A stretch of DNA of 64,000 bases. Source: Zygnema circumcarinatum. Taxonomy: Eukaryota > Streptophyta > Zygnematophyceae > Zygnematales > Zygnemataceae. Shown in pieces: positions 44,601-58,000 of the stretch (positions within the stretch are counted from its first letter, which is position 1; every line of letters starts with the position of its first letter). The notes beneath the pieces are model-generated. The model searched no databases. It saw only the letters and a list, made by a program, of their open reading frames with translations, and was not told the origin of the DNA. The stretch covers positions 5,794,162 to 5,858,161 of the forward strand of contig CM074804.1 in NCBI GenBank assembly GCA_037447605.1, read 5' to 3'. A program made the translations under genes and the position numbers.

Positions 44601-46956
44601 TTTGTCTTTTGCCAGGTTGTTGCTGCCACACACAAGGAGCTAGGGAAGATGTTCATGTTTGGGGCTTTATGTGGGTTTCAGGCCTTGGCCGATGCATCAG
44701 GAGTACGTGAAGAAGTAAACATGGAGTTAACTGCAAGTGAGAGGTTGGAGAAGGGCACTTCTATAGCAAGCCCAGAGCAGCAGCTGGAACAACTCCTGAA
44801 CGGTGAAGTCTCAATGGTCACGTTTCAAGGTGCTTCAGCTCCTCCTTTGCCGCGCAATGATCTGCTTATTCTTTTCCTTGTGACATGCAATTGGCTTCCG
44901 CTATCTCTCTGCCAGCTGACCTGCGGCTCTAGGGTCTCCTGGACGTAGTGCCTTCTGAAGCTTTAGAACGTCTTACTTAAGACCTCTTTGAATTTGTGGT
45001 CTCCTACACATCTGCATTGGTCAGTGCTTGGCATTGCTTACCAAGCTGCACAATCTCTAGCCAAGAAGATGATATTCCTATCGCATGTGTACCGGCTCCA
45101 GCAGTCAGACAGGAAACAGGGAGTTGTTCTCGTCAGCCGTGTGCAGGTCCTCAGATCGCTGCAAAGAGCAATTGCCGGCGAGTGGTCTTGCCCGGCTCAT
45201 TCAACCCTCTGCATGACGGGCATTTGGCATTGATGTCAGCGGCCTGCAGGTACGAATTTGCTTGACTTGAAGTCTGGAAGCCATTCCTGCTGTGGTTTTA
45301 GAAAACTCAAACCAGATGCTTTCAAATTTAGCCGTTATGACAGACGATTTGTCGTTACTAATATTTGTAAGGCAGTAGGGTCGTCTTTGGAACGCCTTTG
45401 TCTCGGTTCATGTGCTGCAGGAATGCTAGTCAATGCTAACCTGCTTCTGTTGATGTGGCTAAGGTTTTGATCTATGGGTATGTGTCTGGCGGATGCTCAG
45501 TGAAATCCGGAATGGCGTGGCGTGTTTTGAGATCTCAGCAGTAAATGTGGACAAGCCCTCACTAGCGGTGCCTGAGATCCTTAGGCGCGTGAGGCAGTTT
45601 CAAGATAGTGGTATGATCCGTGAGCTTGCGGGACTCTGTTGTCGTACTTAAAGCCTTACACTCCAAATTGCTTGTTAGGGGGAATGAAACAGTACCGCCT
45701 GAAGATGCTCGTTTTGAATACTCCTTGGGAACTTTGGGCTGAAGGCTGGTCTGAAGGGCTGCAGGTCTGATGGTGGTAGTGACCAATCAGCCGTTGTTTT
45801 ACCGCAAGGCCGAGCTGCTGCCTGACAGCTCCATCGTAATAGGCTATGACACGGCGATTCGGCTTATCAACGTACGGTGATTGCTACCTTCTCCGTACCA
45901 CTTCGTGTAGATTGTACTCTCTAGGGAAGATTAGGGTTGCAGGGTTCGCCACTCACCTACTTTGGGAAACAGTTCCGTTGTCGTCCGATTGGGCAATACT
46001 CATTGTGGCGGCTAGTAGCGATGATAGGGGGTCAGTGCATCAATTTCATTGAGTAAACGTGCCTTTCTTTAGTCAGTTTTTCTTCCCTTAGCAGAATCTC
46101 AATGCGCAAAGATTGCACACTGCATCGTTCGACTTTCTTGCTATTCTCCGAGCTATTTACTACCTGCTGCAGTAAGCGCTAGCCTGCTGCAGACCGAGCA
46201 GCTGTTATCTCGAAACCGAAGGGACTTCGGGACCACGTTTGTTGTAGGGGTTTGATATGTATTTCGACATCTTTGTAAATGAAGCTGTACCTTTCTATTA
46301 TGTTAAACTGCACAGGATCAGCAATTTGTCTGATGAACTGTTCTTGCTTTGCTGTGGGTGTGTAAATGCAGCCAAAGTATTATGGAGGAAGCAGGGAAAA
46401 CATGATTCGAGAATTGAAGGGCATCAAGAACCATGGCTGCGACTTTCTTGTAGCTGGACGTGTTGTTGATGGCGTTTTCCATGTGAGTGGGCCTCCTGTG
46501 CAGACGCTCCTAAGTGCACTCCTGTCTTGATATGAAACGGTGACGAATTCCTGAAGGTGCAGTAAGGGCAAAATTTTTAGGCATCGGAACGTTAAGAACC
46601 AGAAATTTCTTTGAGACAAACATGCGGTCGCGGAGGTTCTTGTGTTTCGTGTTCTCTACCATGCATGCGCTGACTATTGGATTGAGACCTCCGTTGTTTG
46701 CAACTATTTTCAAGGCGCTGGCCTGCATGCAGTAGAAGACTGTTTCAGGCGTCGCACGGTCTGTCCCACAAGAGATCTATGTCTACCGTATGCAAGCTCT
46801 GCCACAGCTCTTAGTCTCTTCAATGATGTGCAGGAAATGGCGGATGTGGAAATCCCGGAGGAGCTTATCGACATGTTTCAATGTATCCCTGGAAGCAAGT
46901 TCCGGATGGATATCTCCTCCACCGAACTTCGTGCGAAATTGGCGAATCGGACGTGA
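41637..46956 (+). CDS. Nucleotidylyltransferase-superfamily protein with CinA-like N-terminal half
   Basis: Resembles the plant protein that couples a CinA (nicotinamide-nucleotide amidase-like) domain to an NMN-adenylyltransferase-like domain; a role in NAD or nucleotide repair is inferred only. Twelve exons: 41637-41723, 42555-42653, 43145-43229, 43590-43659, 43960-44020, 44219-44272, 44616-44829, 45147-45249, 45501-45610, 45765-45871, 46372-46482, 46834-46956; phases close, 407 residues. N-terminal half: LRALVEAIHASPTRAV, ISGGASQAVGWLLSVPGASN, VPYSRRSM, VIGISFTGALASD. C-terminal half: VVLPGSFNPLHDGHLALM (nucleotidyltransferase HxGH-type motif), ACFEISAVNVDKP, VVTNQPLFYRKAELLPDS, GRVVDGVF, FRMDISSTELR (ISSTxxR type). 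The acceptor of the 45147 exon has in-phase alternatives slightly upstream. Confidence 0.9.
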
Positions 46957-47817
46957 GGTTGCTATGCGCGAAGTTAAGATTTGACGAGGTCATTGTTTCT
47001 GCAGTGCGGCGGATCCAGGCATTGGCAGCTTGCAGCTCCAAGGGTCGAACAGCACGTCTCCTTTGTACATAGAACAGAACACAACGTTGTCAATTGTCAG
47101 TCTTCGGAGGCAGCTTTCACGTTCACCCAGGGCGTATGTGCGAAGCGTCCCTGATATAGATACGTGAAATGGACTGTCACTTGAATATGGCTCTGTATCA
47201 CGCTGTCTCGGCAAGAAGTATTTATAAGGCGAAGGATGGATGAAAACTGTACGGCGTCTGTGGTCAAGTGACGGTGTGCTATGACTCGCTGCACTGTACG
47301 TATTCCATGGTGAATACGTTGTGGTGTCTGGCTTTGAACGCCATCCAAGCCATGCCCCCGTGCAAGGCTGCCCCCCGCAGTTGCCACAGCCAGCTCATGC
47401 ATGGCATCCAATGCGATTCAGAGGTTTCATTCTTTCATAGCCTTTTTTTTAAACCGTTTAAATGAGACAAAGAGGGAAAAACGGAATTGGATTCAGAAGC
47501 CTCACAGGGTCCAACACTTATGAATAGCGAGCTTCCAACGTGGAAGGTGGTTTTGATCAGCAGCTTCAACGGAGCACGCACAGGAAAGCCCAACCAACAA
47601 GATTGGGTTGAACAGCCAACAAAAATGATCATCTAGCAGGCTAGGTCCGCCGACAACGTTATATTTGCCCTACGTATCAAGAGACTGGTTTACACATGTA
47701 ATGGCGGCAGAGCTTGACGAGCAATTATCGTCGGATCGTCATGTACAGAAGATAACACTAAGCAGTAAAACCAGTGACCTTGTATGCAAAATTTTTCCGC
47801 AGGGACCCTGGAAACGT
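46957..47817. other. Convergent spacer, nucleotidylyltransferase / SPRING-like gene
   Basis: 861 bp without a supported exon or repeat. ORFs on both strands lack conserved content. Confidence 0.6.
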
Positions 47818-49857
47818 CTATTTGGAGGAGTCTGTAACGGCAGAACAAGGACAGAGCCGTCGAGTGTATTGATGTGAGCCAGTGCAGGAGAAAAGCACCT
47901 CTTGGGAATTGGAGAGACAAGCTCCAGGAAACAAATGTCTCGGAGCTGATGGAAGGACCTCTGCTGGCTGGTCCAAACCCATAGACGAAATACAACCTCC
48001 CTTGCAGGTAAAAAATTTCTGAAGAATCTCACACGAATTTAGGGCTCTCAATTTTGCCTCGTTGCACTGCGCACACGCCATGTTCATGAATTAGAAGGGA
48101 AACAGAAACGATAGGATGTGAGACATGCTGAAAGCACGCAGGCCTCCTTTTAGCAAAGGGCTACAAGGTTTTATGACCAAAGCTCACTCTTCGGCAAGGC
48201 GAAGATGGACAGTAACAAATAATCTGCCAGACCTATGTGCTCTGCAGCTGACATAATCTAACAAGCATCAAGGGCAGAACCAAATCGTTTAGGAACGAGC
48301 ACTAGCAGGGTTGCACAACATTCACTAAACATACACACACGCTTATGAAATCAAGTTCTAACAATAAACTCGCAACATTTTCCGCGCAATCACTCATTTG
48401 TGAATTATTAGAGACCACGTTGATATGCGAATTGGATACTGACAATGTACGAAAAACCCGGACAAGCCTCCCGTGCCGGCTTTGCCAAGATCACGGATTG
48501 CTTAAACACATGTAATACTTCCGTTCCTAACCATGTCAGCCCATGCATTGAGATGCCCTTATTTATGTTACTTTGCATAACATGCAAGACCTTTATGCAA
48601 GCCCAGTAAGTCTTGCTGTCAGGCCTGAGAACTTGACTAATATAAACAAATGAACATACTGACCAGAGAAATAACACAGGATACTTCTCCAGGAACTGCA
48701 CTTGTCATTCTTTGCAGGCACAGAGGACCTCATTAGTCCAAATTGGACTCCAACGTAACGAGAAGTGCAGGTGCAGGTGCGGGGTGGAGTGAATGGAATG
48801 TAGAACCAAAGAGTCCATTTACAGATTCGGGTGAGGGAAGAGATGCATTTATGAAAAGAAAACAACTTAGCAAGTCACATACATTAGAAAATTCAGCAGG
48901 TCCCATGTTTTTGAATGCTGGGTAAACTCGAAAAGTGCTGTCGTGGTGCATTGCGAACCGGCATTTTCAACTAGTTGACAGTGCTATTGTCTCTGACGAA
49001 TTCAAAACTCCCACATTCGTTGCTGTTGCTTAATCATGTCGCGTTTGGCCTTAAATGTAAGCATAAAGCCAGAAAGCTTCCTGCCCTCATAGATGCTAGA
49101 TACTGTGCACCAAACGCCAAGGCCATTGCGAGAAGGTGACATTGCAGCAGACAATACTCAAGACGACAAAACGGATGGTTTGAAATAGCGTGCAGAGGTT
49201 ATGTACAGTCTTGCAAGGGCAGTGGCTCACCTGCGAGCCGCCGCCTTGGTGATCAATTACAGCACAAGCAGTAGTACAAGGCTGCCCAGGTGCAGCCACA
49301 ACTATAGTGAGCCCCTCCAGACTATTTTCATCTTCAGGAGGGGGAGGCGGAGGCGGAGGGGGCAACAGACTAAAGCAGTGATGCCATTCACTAATGTATG
49401 CATTTTCATGCACTACACTCTTCGAGTTATGACGACAACGACTCCGGCAGTACTCAAACACTGAGCCATATTTTGCAGAAGAAGGCTGATCTGCCCTTAA
49501 AGTATCTAAAGCAATCTCCGACTTCGTCCTCCCTGGATGCAAACAGCAGGCAACGCAGTACTCGTATATATCGCAGCACTGTAAGGTGAGATTGCAACCG
49601 AGGCACGTATAAGGGTCGCTCTTGATAGGGCAGCAGCCGGTTGAGGTCTGGACTTCCTGTCTTGAACATACATATCCCCGATTGTCTGCCAAAAGATACT
49701 TGCCTTGCACGCTGTTCTCACACTTCAATTCACTTCCAATATGCCCCTTATCTCCAAGGCAATGGCCTCCTCCCGGCACACCCAAAAGCTGTAGCACTGC
49801 GAGTGCTGAAGAGAAGAAGAAGAGAGCGTGCACCGGTCGGGCTGCACCGAGGACCAT
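47818..49857 (-). CDS. SPRING1: SPRING (C12orf49)-like cysteine-rich Golgi protein, extended
   Basis: Animal SPRING is a Golgi membrane protein needed for SREBP processing; the plant role is unknown to me. Two exons, 49231-49857 and 47818-48066, joined phase 0, giving 291 residues. A hydrophobic leader (ARPVHALFFFSSALAVLQLL) looks like a signal peptide or anchor. The family core is clear: CENSVQGKYLLADNRGYVC, TGCCPI, PYTCLGCNLTLQCCDIYEYC, VACCL, FEYCRSRCRHNSKSVVHENA. Nine prolines then separate a second cysteine-rich part: PGQPCTTACAV, LRALNSCEILQKFFTCKGGC, PGACLSNSQ, TRRLCPC. Cysteine count and the leader put the body in the secretory lumen. The second part lies beyond the length of animal SPRING. 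Confidence 0.88.
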
Positions 49858-50382
49858 TTGTCATCTCAGAAGCCACCATAGCTGCTGCATCACCATGCTG
49901 CCGAGAGCCTCAGCCTGTCCGGCAGCACCGCCCGGCCCTCCCTCCTACCGCCATTCTTCGTCCCATGCGACTACGCCCTTCCGCCCACCTCCGCCTCCGA
50001 CCGCCACTTCTTGCCAAGAGCGAGCAAGGGCCGCCATGGGCGTGCTGAGTCAGCCGAGACTGCCCAATCACGGTCTGCCACGTTGCCAACTTGATGACGT
50101 GGAAATTACTGATTGGCCCCCGCGTGCAGGCAAATTGCGGCTTTCCACTTCGCGGAGCACCTCACGCTGAGAAGGCCGCGTGGCGCAAGGCCGCTGACTC
50201 GCAAGCTCAAAGGGGGGAGGGGACATTTTGGTTCTGCATGATCGCCATCTTCCAAGGAGGCTTTCTGGAACATTATAACCTGATCGAATTGCGAGGATTA
50301 CCCCTGTGAGGAGCACTAGGAGAGTATATTAACAACAAAAGTTAATCGTATTCCAGTAAAGGAAAGAGTGGAACTGTTCAAC
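49858..50382. promoter_or_regulatory. Divergent promoter region, SPRING-like / TrpB
   Basis: 525 bp. Near 50060-50130 it has CCCAATCACGG, TGCCACGTTGCC, ATGACGTGGAAATTACTGAT and TTGGCCCC, i.e. CCAAT-type boxes alternating with ACGTGG cores, the arrangement also seen in tandem repeat 12580-13060. Confidence 0.5.
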
Positions 50383-53300
50383 ATGTCCGCAGTTCAAGGA
50401 TTTCTGCAGTTGAATGTGCACGCTTGTGAACTGCAAAGCAATAACGCAGCGATTATGAAACCAGTCCTTTCCTCCGCAGGCTCATCATTCTGCTGTAAAG
50501 ATGTATTTTTGCAACGGAGCAAAAGGCACTCTCCTAAGCATGTCGCTGGAGGCTTACACATTCACTGCACAATTGCCGACAGGACTTTTACGGACTTCCC
50601 TAAGGTGAGGAACTAGCTTAGAATTATCTTCTTGCTTGCTTGACGGGTCCGACACACTCAGGCAGGAATTCCATCCTGCACTAGCCACGACACGAGGCAC
50701 TTATCCGCTGGTTCAGTATGTTCAGTACAGTTTTTGAAGTCATGCTCAGAGTGGAGAAACGTCGAGTCCTTCGTTACAGCACGAAAGCGATGGGTGGTCA
50801 ACGTCACTTAGCCCCAGGCACTGAGATTGTCGTCAATATCCAAAGCTGGATGTGGATATGTCTGTCATTTGAAGTGCAAAAGGAACCTTATTAGCGGCAT
50901 TTTCCCCGTTGTAATCTCTCCTGATGTATGTCCCACATAAGGGACATTCCTCCCGTTTACACTCGTGTTTGGATGTATGTGGTCAGAGGACTACACTTTT
51001 GGGAACTACACTTTTTCTGGTTTTCATCTTTAAGGCAGCTGACTTGTGGAGCTTCCGTTGATTGAGTGTCGTGTCCAGGATTTGTTTTTTCATCACAAAT
51101 TCGTTGTGGAGTATTGAAGCTATATTGGATTGGTTTGGAAGTCAGTCGATGCATTCGGATTGCTATGAAATAAGGATTACGTTTGTCTTTGAAGTTATTG
51201 TGGGTAAAGTTGATGACTGATTCTTTCCGTTGCTTGAGTGATTGCTACAGCTTAAAGGTGTGCAACGGCCAGATTCTTTTGGCCGATTTGGTCAGTTTGG
51301 AGGCAAATATGTTCCCGAAACATTGATGGCAGCACTTTCGGCTCTGGAAACTACCTACAAGGATGTTGCAAACGACCCAAGCTTCAAGGTCAGTCTTGCC
51401 GTTGGTTGCCTCTGTTTCGTCCTGTGAGCCAGCAAAGTTGACTTTTTGTTGATTCTGTAAATATTCATGCATTGTGCCTTAAGCTTTGTAAGCTCTGCTT
51501 GTGAACTGAACTTGTAGTGTTATTGATTCTGAACTCTTTAGCTCCTTGAGTTGTATTTTTTTTCCCAGTTCACCTAATATGTTGTTTGCAGTGGAGCATT
51601 TTCAATTTGCACTCTCAACTGTTCGCAATGACATACGGCTTCATCTGTTGTTTGTGACAGAAAGAGCTCGATGGTATACTGAAGGACTATGTTGGGCGAG
51701 AGTCTCCCCTTTATTTTGCTGAAAGATTAACAGAGCACTACACACGCGCCGATGGGACTGGACCGAAGATTTACTTAAAGCGTGAAGATTTGAACCACAC
51801 CGGAGCACACAAAATCAACAATGCAATCGGCCAGGCCCTGCTGGCAAAGCGCATTGGAAAAAAACGCATTATTGCCGAAACTGGTGCTGGCCAGCATGGA
51901 GTCGCTACGGCGACAGTTTGTGCCCGATTCGGCCTGGAGTGCATTGTGTATATGGGGGCACAGGATATGGAGCGACAGTCTCTCAATGTCTTCCGCATGA
52001 GGCTTCTTGGTGCAGAGGTATCGTTTATGTCAGTGTGTGCTTTTCCTGCGTGTGCCAGAGAAAACCTTTGCAGTTGATCGTGTTGGTGTTGGTCGGATTC
52101 GTGTAAGGTTGAATCTGATTCGCCTTTGTTGACATAACTCTTTGAAGTGGAAGAATTGGTCTGGTTTTTGAAAGCCCATATTGGAGAGTTTCTCATTTGT
52201 GACCTGCTCATTTTGTGTCGTCTGCTGACCATTTCAGCTCTTTCCTTTGAAAATGTTTTTTTGCATGTGCTACCGAGTATTGACGACTTCAAGACATTGA
52301 GGTCAAGCTTTCATTCAAAGAATGATCCTTTACTTGCATATGTTCAACCATCTGAATCTCCTGTTTTGCTGTGCATTAGGTGAGACCCGTCCACTCAGGC
52401 ACCGCAACTTTGAAGGACGCATGCTCTGAAGCTATCCGGGATTGGGTAACAAACGTCGAAACAACCCATTATATCCTGGGCTCCGTAGCCGGCCCACATC
52501 CGTATCCTATGATGGTTCGTGATTTCCACGCAGTCATTGGCAAAGAAACCAGAAAACAAGCACTGGAGAAGTTTGGCAAGGCACCAGATATACTTGTGGC
52601 ATGCGTTGGCGGAGGTTCGAATGCTATGGGCCTGTTCCACGAATTTGTGGAGGATGAGAATGTTCGGCTTGTGGGCGTGGAAGCGGCTGGATTCGGAGTA
52701 GCCACAGGAAAGCATGCAGCAACATTGACCATGGGCGAAGTGGGTGTCTTGCACGGAGCGATGAGCTATTTGCTGCAAGACGCAGATGGGCAGATTATAG
52801 AACCACATTCAGTAAGCGCAGGGTGAGTGTTGCTGCCGGCTACTACTAATTCTGAGTACACTTTTTTACTGAAGCTTGTAACTTGAGTCGTGTTGCACTG
52901 AAAGCAAGGAAATCTGCAACCATTCTGGACCTCAGCCAGTCGTCATTCCAGAAGCGAATTTCTTATCGGCATGAAGTGGCACGCTTTTACTTACTGTTTG
53001 ACTTGACTTTTTGTTTCGAGTTGCATGGGCTGGTCCAGGCTGGACTATCCTGGAGTAGGACCAGAGCACAGTTTCTTGAAGGACATTGGGCGTGCGGAGT
53101 ACTTTGCAGTGACTGACGACGAGGCTTTGCAAGGTAAATTGTGGATTGGTCGTGATGCTGTATGTTTTATCGTACAAAAGTGTAAGAGCCCGGGGTTTCC
53201 CTTCTCGGTAAAGGCATTGAGGAGGTGTAGTGACCATCGGTCTCTCCAGGATCCTGTGTCCCATGAATCTTTTCTACTTTTTTCGGAGCGCCTTCGTGTA

Positions 53301-53659
53301 CATTCATCAAGTAGCGTTGGCATCGGCCATTGTACTCGCCTTTTGGAATAGAGCTCTCTTTAAAATGCCTCACGCTGATGGGCAATAGAGCTGAATAACT
53401 TTAGATAGACTGAAAGTAAACCCAGAGCGTCATTCCTGATGTTGTTGCCGAAGCCTCTGCTGCAGCATTTGAGCGTCTTTCAAAACTGGAGGGAATCATC
53501 CCCGCCTTGGAGACGTCACACGCCCTCGCGTACCTGGAGACGCTCTGCCCTCAGCTAGATGACAAGACCACCGTGGTGGTCAACTGCAGCGGCCGCGGGG
53601 ACAAGGACGTCAACACGGCCATCAAGTACTTCAATGACCGGGAGAACAAGGCGGCTTAG
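50383..53659 (+). CDS. TRPB: Tryptophan synthase beta chain, plastid-targeted
   Basis: PLP enzyme that joins indole and serine to make tryptophan; in plants it works in the plastid with an alpha subunit. Six exons: 50383-50604, 51251-51388, 51661-52017, 52380-52822, 53039-53133, 53454-53659; all phases close, 486 residues. The first exon (74 codons, serine/lysine-rich, few acids) is a transit-peptide-like leader; the enzyme starts at [20 protein letters not shown]. Seen: [19 protein letters not shown] with the PLP lysine, [54 protein letters not shown] (phosphate loop), [28 protein letters not shown] and [11 protein letters not shown]. It is complete and typical. Confidence 0.96.
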
Positions 53660-55069
53660 GCGTCCCCCCCTTGGGCAGTGAGGTCGCCTTATCCGACCTT
53701 ATCTGCAGTCTAAAGGAGCAGTGCGGGAAGCAATCAGGAGGGAAGCAAGCGGGAGGTCAACGAAGACGTAATTATGGGGAATTCCAGCCAGGGAATGTTG
53801 ACTTCGAATGGGGGTAGAAGTTCTTTGTACGGTGCACTGATGTGATTTTGACTAAACATTTGTGCGCCAACCTGTTATCACAAGTCACAGTGCACTCCAA
53901 CCTTGGACAGCGCAACGGCCCTCAGGGGTTTGCTTTTCCCAGGGTTCTGTCATGCAGGCAATGGCTCGTAAAGTTGCCACGTGTGTGTTGTTTTTCTGCT
54001 GTACATGTAGTGAAGCATGTGTGTTCAGTCTCAAGCGGATTATGTGGAGGTTGGCCATGCGCTCTTTCCTCTACGTGCTCAGACAGCGTGCTCTATGTGC
54101 TCAGATTATCCATATTTTCGATTTGGTTTCCTAGAAGTTGTTGGTGGGTATCTTGAGGAACACAATACTGATCACTGTACATGAGAGCAGGATGCTCTCC
54201 TGTGCGCTCTATTCAAAAGGCCATTCTGTTCCCTTACGGCGAGGCTAACTAATGAGGGTCAACTGAAGGAGGTGCCCGCTAGCTGGATTATGCCTTGCAA
54301 CCACTCAGTTCAGTTGCACCAATCCAAGAACAACGCCTTGTTTTGGCCCCATGTGGTCACGCAGAGATGCTTTTAAGGGCACAGGTCAAACGTCGGGCAC
54401 ATGCCCACCATCCAGAGGAAAGACCCCTTACTCCCACGTTTCCCCTTTCCTCCGCCCTACCTCGTTGCACCTCAGACTCCTTCAAGTGGGGAGGGAGAGG
54501 CGGCTGGCCCCTTCGTGGCCGCAGCACCCGCGCTGCTCTCTTTGTCTCGCCTATCTAGCGGACTTCTTCCGCCAGTTTTCCCTCCGCCCCGTCCGTGCGG
54601 CACCTAGAGGCTTCACCCCCAATGCAGACGTCGCAGTGTGAAAGCCACACCTTTTCTCTGCGCCGCATCCTCTCTATCCAGTGGTCCCCTTCCATAGCAG
54701 ATAGGTTTTCAACATGTTCCAAGTCACATAAGCTTTCGCCAAAGTTTCTGTTAATTCATGCGGTCAATCAACGTTTTATCGCAAAAAATGTAATGTGGAA
54801 CAATGCAGGTGTCGGTACAGGGGGTGACAACGCACAGAGCGGGCAGAAAACCAGCCAGTGCAGCCGCTGTGGTTAGCGACCAAAGCAAAGCAGTTGCCAG
54901 AAGGGCGATGAAAACTCCGCCTAAGCGTGCCAAAGGACATTTCAGAACATTGAATGAGCGCCAAAACACTTCCATTCTAATCTACACGAACCATAAATGG
55001 AAGAACGAAATCATTGAAGATAAAAATTTACTGTGCTAGCATATACACTGCCCTGGACCGCCGGGGTCA
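53660..55069. other. Convergent spacer, TrpB / ERdj3
   Basis: 1.4 kb with no supported exon; C-rich around 54.4-54.6 kb. I see no repeat family or RNA gene in it. Confidence 0.55.
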
Positions 55070-58000
55070 CTATCCAAATGTTTGTCGGATAACTTCTTTC
55101 TGGTTATCCGACAAAGCAGCTGGGAAGTCCACTGTATATGTCACATATAGGTCGCCAAATCTTGTAGTCTCATAGATAGGCATGCCCTGTCCCACGATTT
55201 TCTGCACGTGTCCCGGCTTGGTCACGCCCTGCACCAGTGAAGCAATTGGGAGGAGTAAGTGGGGGGTGTTCTGCTGCATACGGAACTCCTTGCAAATGCA
55301 GTAAGGCTTAAAGCGAGCAGCTGCTGGTTTCTTACAAAGGTCAATCTACTTAATCTGATATCAGAAAGGAGGGTGAGACCTTTCAACAACCCACTTAGCA
55401 CATCCCACAACTCGCATGACAGGGATTACATACACTGGTGCCAATAGTCACTTCATGGCCGTCCAAGTGTTTGATGATTTTTTGAAATCCCACAAGCGCG
55501 TCCACCTGAGTATGTCAGAACAGTTCAACGTCATTAAAGTGAGGTGCAAACATCGGTGAGGCTGACCATTTGCCGTAAATTTAAGCATATTCTTGAACGA
55601 GAAAAATCTTGTTCCAGAGGAGAGAGCAGCGCAACTCGCTAGGCATCTCATCCTCTGAAGGAAGTCCAAATCAAGCTTCAGTACGGGCATATGCAAAGAT
55701 GCAACGTGAATAATGAAATCTCTGCTGTCCATCCTTCCCGGCAAGCACCACTGGGGGACAGTGGTGTTTGCTTGCTAGTTTGTTAGTCTGTTTCCTCACA
55801 TGAAACACGGCGAAATTAAACTATCCAGCACAACTGGAGCTACAACCAGTCTTCTCTTGCATTTCCTGTTTTACCCTTCAATAACTTGACAATCAGGCAG
55901 GATTCAGTAACCACCATTCAGCGTCGCTGTTCACGAATCAAAAAAAGGGAACTGCACCATTTCATCACATCTTTCTCTCCTCGCAAACTAAAACCACTAA
56001 TCAAAACAAACCCTATTATACAACATCCATAAGAAGCAAAATCTGACCTGACTTCATGCATCAATAACCGCTCAGGTAAGCTACATAATCATTCGAGCAA
56101 CATGCAGAATGATGACAGTGAAACCTCAAGTCACTCATCAGTACTATATCCAGACGAGAATCTAAGGACGTCATGCATAACATATCCGCTTCAGAACTAA
56201 ATCGGGTGAGCACAGCAGGTTTTCAATATTTCAGCATTCTACATGTGATGTGTAGTTAGTGTGTTACAATGCCAATTTGAAAGGCATCGTACGGCAACAG
56301 CACAAACACAATCAGCTAGGCAGACGGCCACTTCAGGGTGGGACTGATAGGTAAAAGGAGACAACAGATTTCTCACCAGTGAAACAGTCATTTTAACGTG
56401 TAGATCATTCCCAACCCGAGTGAACATATCATGAGGGAGGCTTCGAATAATAAACTGCAAACAAATAACATCAAACATCCATCACGTTCAGGGCAGGACA
56501 AACTTACAGTCTCAGCATCGTCGGGAGTTCCCAATTTCTAACAGTCAAAAGTTGAATTTCTTTAAAATCCTTACTAAATATGCTAGTCAGATTTGTCAGC
56601 GTTACAGATATCAAAACTCTACTTCACGAACAAAATGAAATTTTACGCTTCGAATGCTCATGTTTTTTTTAAGAAAACGACAAGCTGGGGACAGGTGCAT
56701 CAAGTACTTCAACTCTGGCCTATGTGACTGTGCTTCATTCATTCCCATGCACTGTTCTCAGGTATTGTGCGATCCTGGACTCACTTTGGCAGGTCACTAG
56801 CATACAAGGCACGTATTTTAGTAAGTGAGTCTATAATATCCTAATGAAGTAGTGTCTATCCAATCTACACTGCGACCTAAGATCTATATGCTCAAGGTCT
56901 CCCGATGGTGTTTGCCCTTCTATGTACGTAAGTGCATAAAAGTGGCACCAGCTATCAGTAGCAGGCTGTATACATGATTCTACATACCAGAATCTTACAT
57001 GTCTCACAAATCAACAAACTTCTGATCAGATAAGGTCTGTCATCAGGTGTAAAAAGAAGCAACGATCGCACACCTTCAGGTCACCAGGGTCGCCCTCAGT
57101 GACGGGTTCCCCTTCCTCATAAAAAACAATTTCCTGCAATGAAACGAACCATGATGTAAGCACACGGACCAAGTTTCTGACATAGATTTCTCCCGATCGC
57201 TGCAGTCAGGGAGGGGGCGAATACAAGAGTCAAAAGAAAACAAAGGTAAACTTAGAAACTTAGGCATAGAGAAGCTATGCAAGTTGCAGGGAAAAGGTTT
57301 ACCTGACCGTCCTTCATGCCTTTCTCGATATCCACAGACAATTGTACCCCATCTCGGACGTACCTCACATTTGGACACTCCTCACAAACCTGCAACATTT
57401 CAGTAACATTATAAAGTGATCGGTTGTAGTTGAGTCCTGGCATGAGAAGGTTTCATCTCAGCCATGGCTTCTATAAGGTAGACCAGGCCATAATGGAGTC
57501 ACATCGTTCCAATACTAGTTTTAGCTAATGTCAGCTAACCAGAATATTATGTAAGTAAGGCCCGAACAACAAGACCTAGTACACAGTTTAACTCCTTTCC
57601 ACAGCCTTTAATGACTGCGAAAACTGCATAATCGCGAGAGAGTGCATACTTGCTGGGTAAATTGCTGGTACATTCCAGGGCCGATCTGCTTTGTCACCAT
57701 CTTGTTTTTACAATTGCACTTCCGTTTTCCTGGAGCTGATTGGATAACATTCTTGTCACGCCAGAACTGCAGTACAATCAAGTACGTTAGTCACAACAAT
57801 TTCGACAGCAAGTCAAGTAGTGCCGGACATTAGTGAACAGCACATAAGGGCCTGAATCATTCTCAGGCCGTCCAGCAATAACTGTACACAAAAGTTACAC
57901 ACTCATTGGCCAAGCAATAGGAGCAGAGAACAAATAGTTAAAACCAATGACATGGAGAGGGTAACTCATTTAAGAAAAAAAAAATGATCTAACCAATGGG

